A program made the translations under genes and the position numbers. From CAYWVO01 sp964461835 (GTDB lineage: Bacteria; Zixibacteria; MSB-5A5; WJJR01; JAJRUJ01), in assembly GCA_964461835.1 (NCBI GenBank), contig CAYWVO010000005.1:1-64000 (forward strand): a stretch of 64,000 nt of DNA. Direction: 5' to 3'. Shown here in pieces: positions 62,340 through 64,000 of this stretch. The notes beneath the pieces are model-generated. The model had not been told where the DNA came from. It worked only from the letters and a program-made list of their open reading frames with translations, and made no database searches. Every line of letters begins with the position of its first letter. Within the stretch, counting starts at the first letter, position 1.

Positions 62340-64000
62340 TTATTCAGTACTGAATCGCATGCCAATATTGATCGTTCGGCCGGGCCAGTAGCCGAACTCG
62401 GGTTCGACATCATCGGTAATATTCTCTGCCCGGACAAACGCTTCCCACTGTTCCAGGATCCGTTTGGTGAGACTAACATTGATTTCCTGCTGGGAGGGCG
62501 CCCAAGTATCCGAATCAAAATCATTTTGTGCCCCCCGCGGTGTCCACAGTTTTTTCGAATACCAATTGCCCCAGATTGCCGCGGTTAGTCCCAGACGAGA
62601 AAACTCCTGGGATACACTTATTGATACCGCATGTTTCGACCGACCAAGCAGCCAGGCGCCGGTCTGCCGGTTTTTCGCCGTCATCAGGGTATACGCTAGC
62701 GCGAAATTCATCCCCGTGAGCAGCTGGACTCGGCTCTGCCACTCCAGACCGGTGGTGTACGCTTTGAACACATTGCGATATTGGTAGATTCCTCGCCAGT
62801 ACGTCTCGCTCTGGTCGACCAAATCAAATTCAATCAGGTTTTCCAAATGGTTGTAGAAATAGGTCAAGCGATGCAGCGCGATTCCCTCATAGCTGTATTC
62901 CAGCGTCAGCGCAGTGTTGCGGGAGGTCTCTGGTTGCAGGGATGGTCCGCCGCCTTTCACCAGGTACCCGGCGGCGGAATGATCGAACCGAAAATACACC
63001 TCTTTAATTGACGGTGCCCGGAACCCGCCGCTGTGGGACGCCCGGAGACGCAACCGGGGATGCGGCGTTGCCATAACATTAATCGAGGCGTTGACCTGGT
63101 CGCCGTACGTATCAGTCGCTTCATAGCGAATCCCGGGCAGAATACTGAGTTCCTCCAGTGGTTTCCATTCATAGGTCGCATAGAAATCGCCGGAGCGAAT
63201 CTGTTGTTTTCCGTTTGCCACGGAATTCGCCCGCAAGTATTGGAGGTCCCAGTCGCCGCCCATCGTGATCACATGACCGGGAGTATAGGTATGAGATGCC
63301 ACCACTGACGCTTCGAATAGACCATCCTCCGTCCGCGACCGATCGACCAGGGACGAACCAGAAAATTTTTCCCAAAGATGATCGTAGTAGGTGGCGTAAA
63401 TGCTGGCGTCGACAAACGTCTCGGGGTTGGGATTAAACCGGACTTTCGCCCGACCACTGTACCGGTAGTTGTTCTCTTCATCGTCAAAGACATACACCCG
63501 CGGCGGTCGCGATTCCGATTCCAGCCAGGTCTTATTTTCCACGAACAGGCCGCCGGAGAATTCAGTCTGCCATTCAGGAGAGAGTTGCCGGGTCACTTTG
63601 GCATCGACATTAAATTTATCAGTATTTTCCAGCCCATTGGTATGGGGAGTTTCGGGTAGTAAATCAAATCCGTCGGTTCGGTCGAAACGACCACCAACTA
63701 GAATTCCCCATCCGTTCAGTCGTGTTTGCGCCTTCAGAATTTGTAAAAAACTGTTGTACGTTCCATAGTCGGAGACGAGTTCCAGCTGTTGCTCTCGTGT
63801 ACCGGGGTTGCGCGTGATGATGTTTACGACGCCCCCGATTGCGTCCGACCCGTACAGGGTGGAGGACGCTCCTTTCACCACCTCAATTTTCTCAACGGTG
63901 CTGAGTGAAATCTGCGAAACGTCAATGGCGCCGTCGACTCTGCCGATCATGCGTTCCCCGTCGAGCAAGACCAACACGCGCGTAGGATCGAGTCCCCGCA
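62340..64000 (-). CDS. TonB-dependent receptor (partial, cut at window edge)
   Basis: An outer-membrane receptor whose 5' end lies beyond the window; 553 codons are visible. The plug domain has a RVLVLLDGERM strand and VEKIEVVKGASSTLYGSDAIGGVVNIITR. The barrel follows with many aromatic strands and ends in a typical terminal strand (TINIGMRFS). With the adjacent HmuY-like lipoprotein the pair resembles HmuR-HmuY heme uptake, but cobalamin or siderophore uptake cannot be excluded. The frame stays open through 64000, so the real start is outside. Confidence 0.85.
   Translation of the reverse strand, partial: RGLDPTRVLVLLDGERMIGRVDGAIDVSQISLSTVEKIEVVKGASSTLYGSDAIGGVVNIITRNPGTREQQLELVSDYGTYNSFLQILKAQTRLNGWGILVGGRFDRTDGFDLLPETPHTNGLENTDKFNVDAKVTRQLSPEWQTEFSGGLFVENKTWLESESRPPRVYVFDDEENNYRYSGRAKVRFNPNPETFVDASIYATYYDHLWEKFSGSSLVDRSRTEDGLFEASVVASHTYTPGHVITMGGDWDLQYLRANSVANGKQQIRSGDFYATYEWKPLEELSILPGIRYEATDTYGDQVNASINVMATPHPRLRLRASHSGGFRAPSIKEVYFRFDHSAAGYLVKGGGPSLQPETSRNTALTLEYSYEGIALHRLTYFYNHLENLIEFDLVDQSETYWRGIYQYRNVFKAYTTGLEWQSRVQLLTGMNFALAYTLMTAKNRQTGAWLLGRSKHAVSISVSQEFSRLGLTAAIWGNWYSKKLWTPRGAQNDFDSDTWAPSQQEINVSLTKRILEQWEAFVRAENITDDVEPEFGYWPGRTINIGMRFSTE

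Noticed and set aside
1..64000. CRISPR array, insertion sequence, integrase, tRNA or rRNA gene
   Set aside because: No regularly spaced repeats, transposase or integrase motifs, or recognisable RNA genes were found by reading the sequence.

Overview
The window reads as chromosomal DNA of a diderm (Gram-negative type) bacterium from an anaerobic, sulfur-cycling lineage. Evidence for an outer membrane is a Wza-like SLBB exporter, a Wzi-like porin and a TonB-dependent receptor with an HmuY-like lipoprotein. The tandem Cys-rich dockerin-like motif near 60.95-61.17 kb (GDxNCDGxVDPLDVQFLV type) is one I associate with Candidatus Zixibacteria and related FCB-group genomes. That placement is inference from one motif plus gene content; no rRNA or tRNA gene was recognised here.

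Layout. (1) 0.07-20.95 kb is a mostly minus-strand exopolysaccharide/O-antigen-type block: a CapK-like adenylate-forming enzyme, several GT2 and GT4 glycosyltransferases, a PHP phosphoesterase, two ATP-grasp ligases, an O-antigen ligase/polymerase, a flippase, two polysaccharide deacetylases, a ThDP enzyme and one plus-strand polytopic membrane protein. (2) 21.3-24.9 kb, plus strand, is a compact overlapping molybdenum-cofactor operon: moaA, moaC, a MOSC protein, mogA/moaB-like, moeA. (3) 25.2-32.4 kb is the most striking part: qmoA-qmoB-qmoC run directly into dsrJ-dsrO-dsrP, with qmoC and dsrJ overlapping by 8 bp. The set has no dsrM or dsrK, so Qmo modules appear to stand where DsrMK would be. 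(4) 32.6-34.5 kb is a HAMP-PAS histidine kinase overlapping a single-domain response regulator. It is followed by a lipoprotein glutathione peroxidase with a strong terminator, then a TauE/SafE (TSUP) exporter and a small DUF1634-like membrane protein (to 37.1 kb). (5) 37.4-54.1 kb returns to minus-strand polysaccharide genes: polyprenyl-phosphate sugar transferase, six-repeat SLBB exporter, Wzi-like porin, Wzz, a YfiM-like protein, glycosyltransferases, a radical SAM/SPASM protein, a second polymerase and a second flippase, with one plus-strand epimerase. (6) 54.3-60.6 kb, plus strand, has a lone PAS protein, a six-PAS NarX-type kinase, its NarL/LuxR-type regulator and a FapA/DUF342 protein. 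(7) 60.8-64.0 kb has a dockerin-like fragment, a bidirectional terminator, a double-domain HmuY-like lipoprotein and a TonB receptor cut by the window edge.

How it may work together. QmoABC normally links the quinone pool to APS reductase; DsrJOP links the quinone pool to periplasmic cytochrome c and Fe-S centres. The fused operon predicts one membrane complex carrying electrons between periplasm, quinone pool and a cytoplasmic flavin/Fe-S module. The adjacent two-component system and the TSUP exporter fit a sulfur-energy island, lying on the opposite strand between two surface-polysaccharide blocks. No aprAB, sat or dsrAB gene lies in the window, so the direction of sulfur metabolism cannot be read from it.
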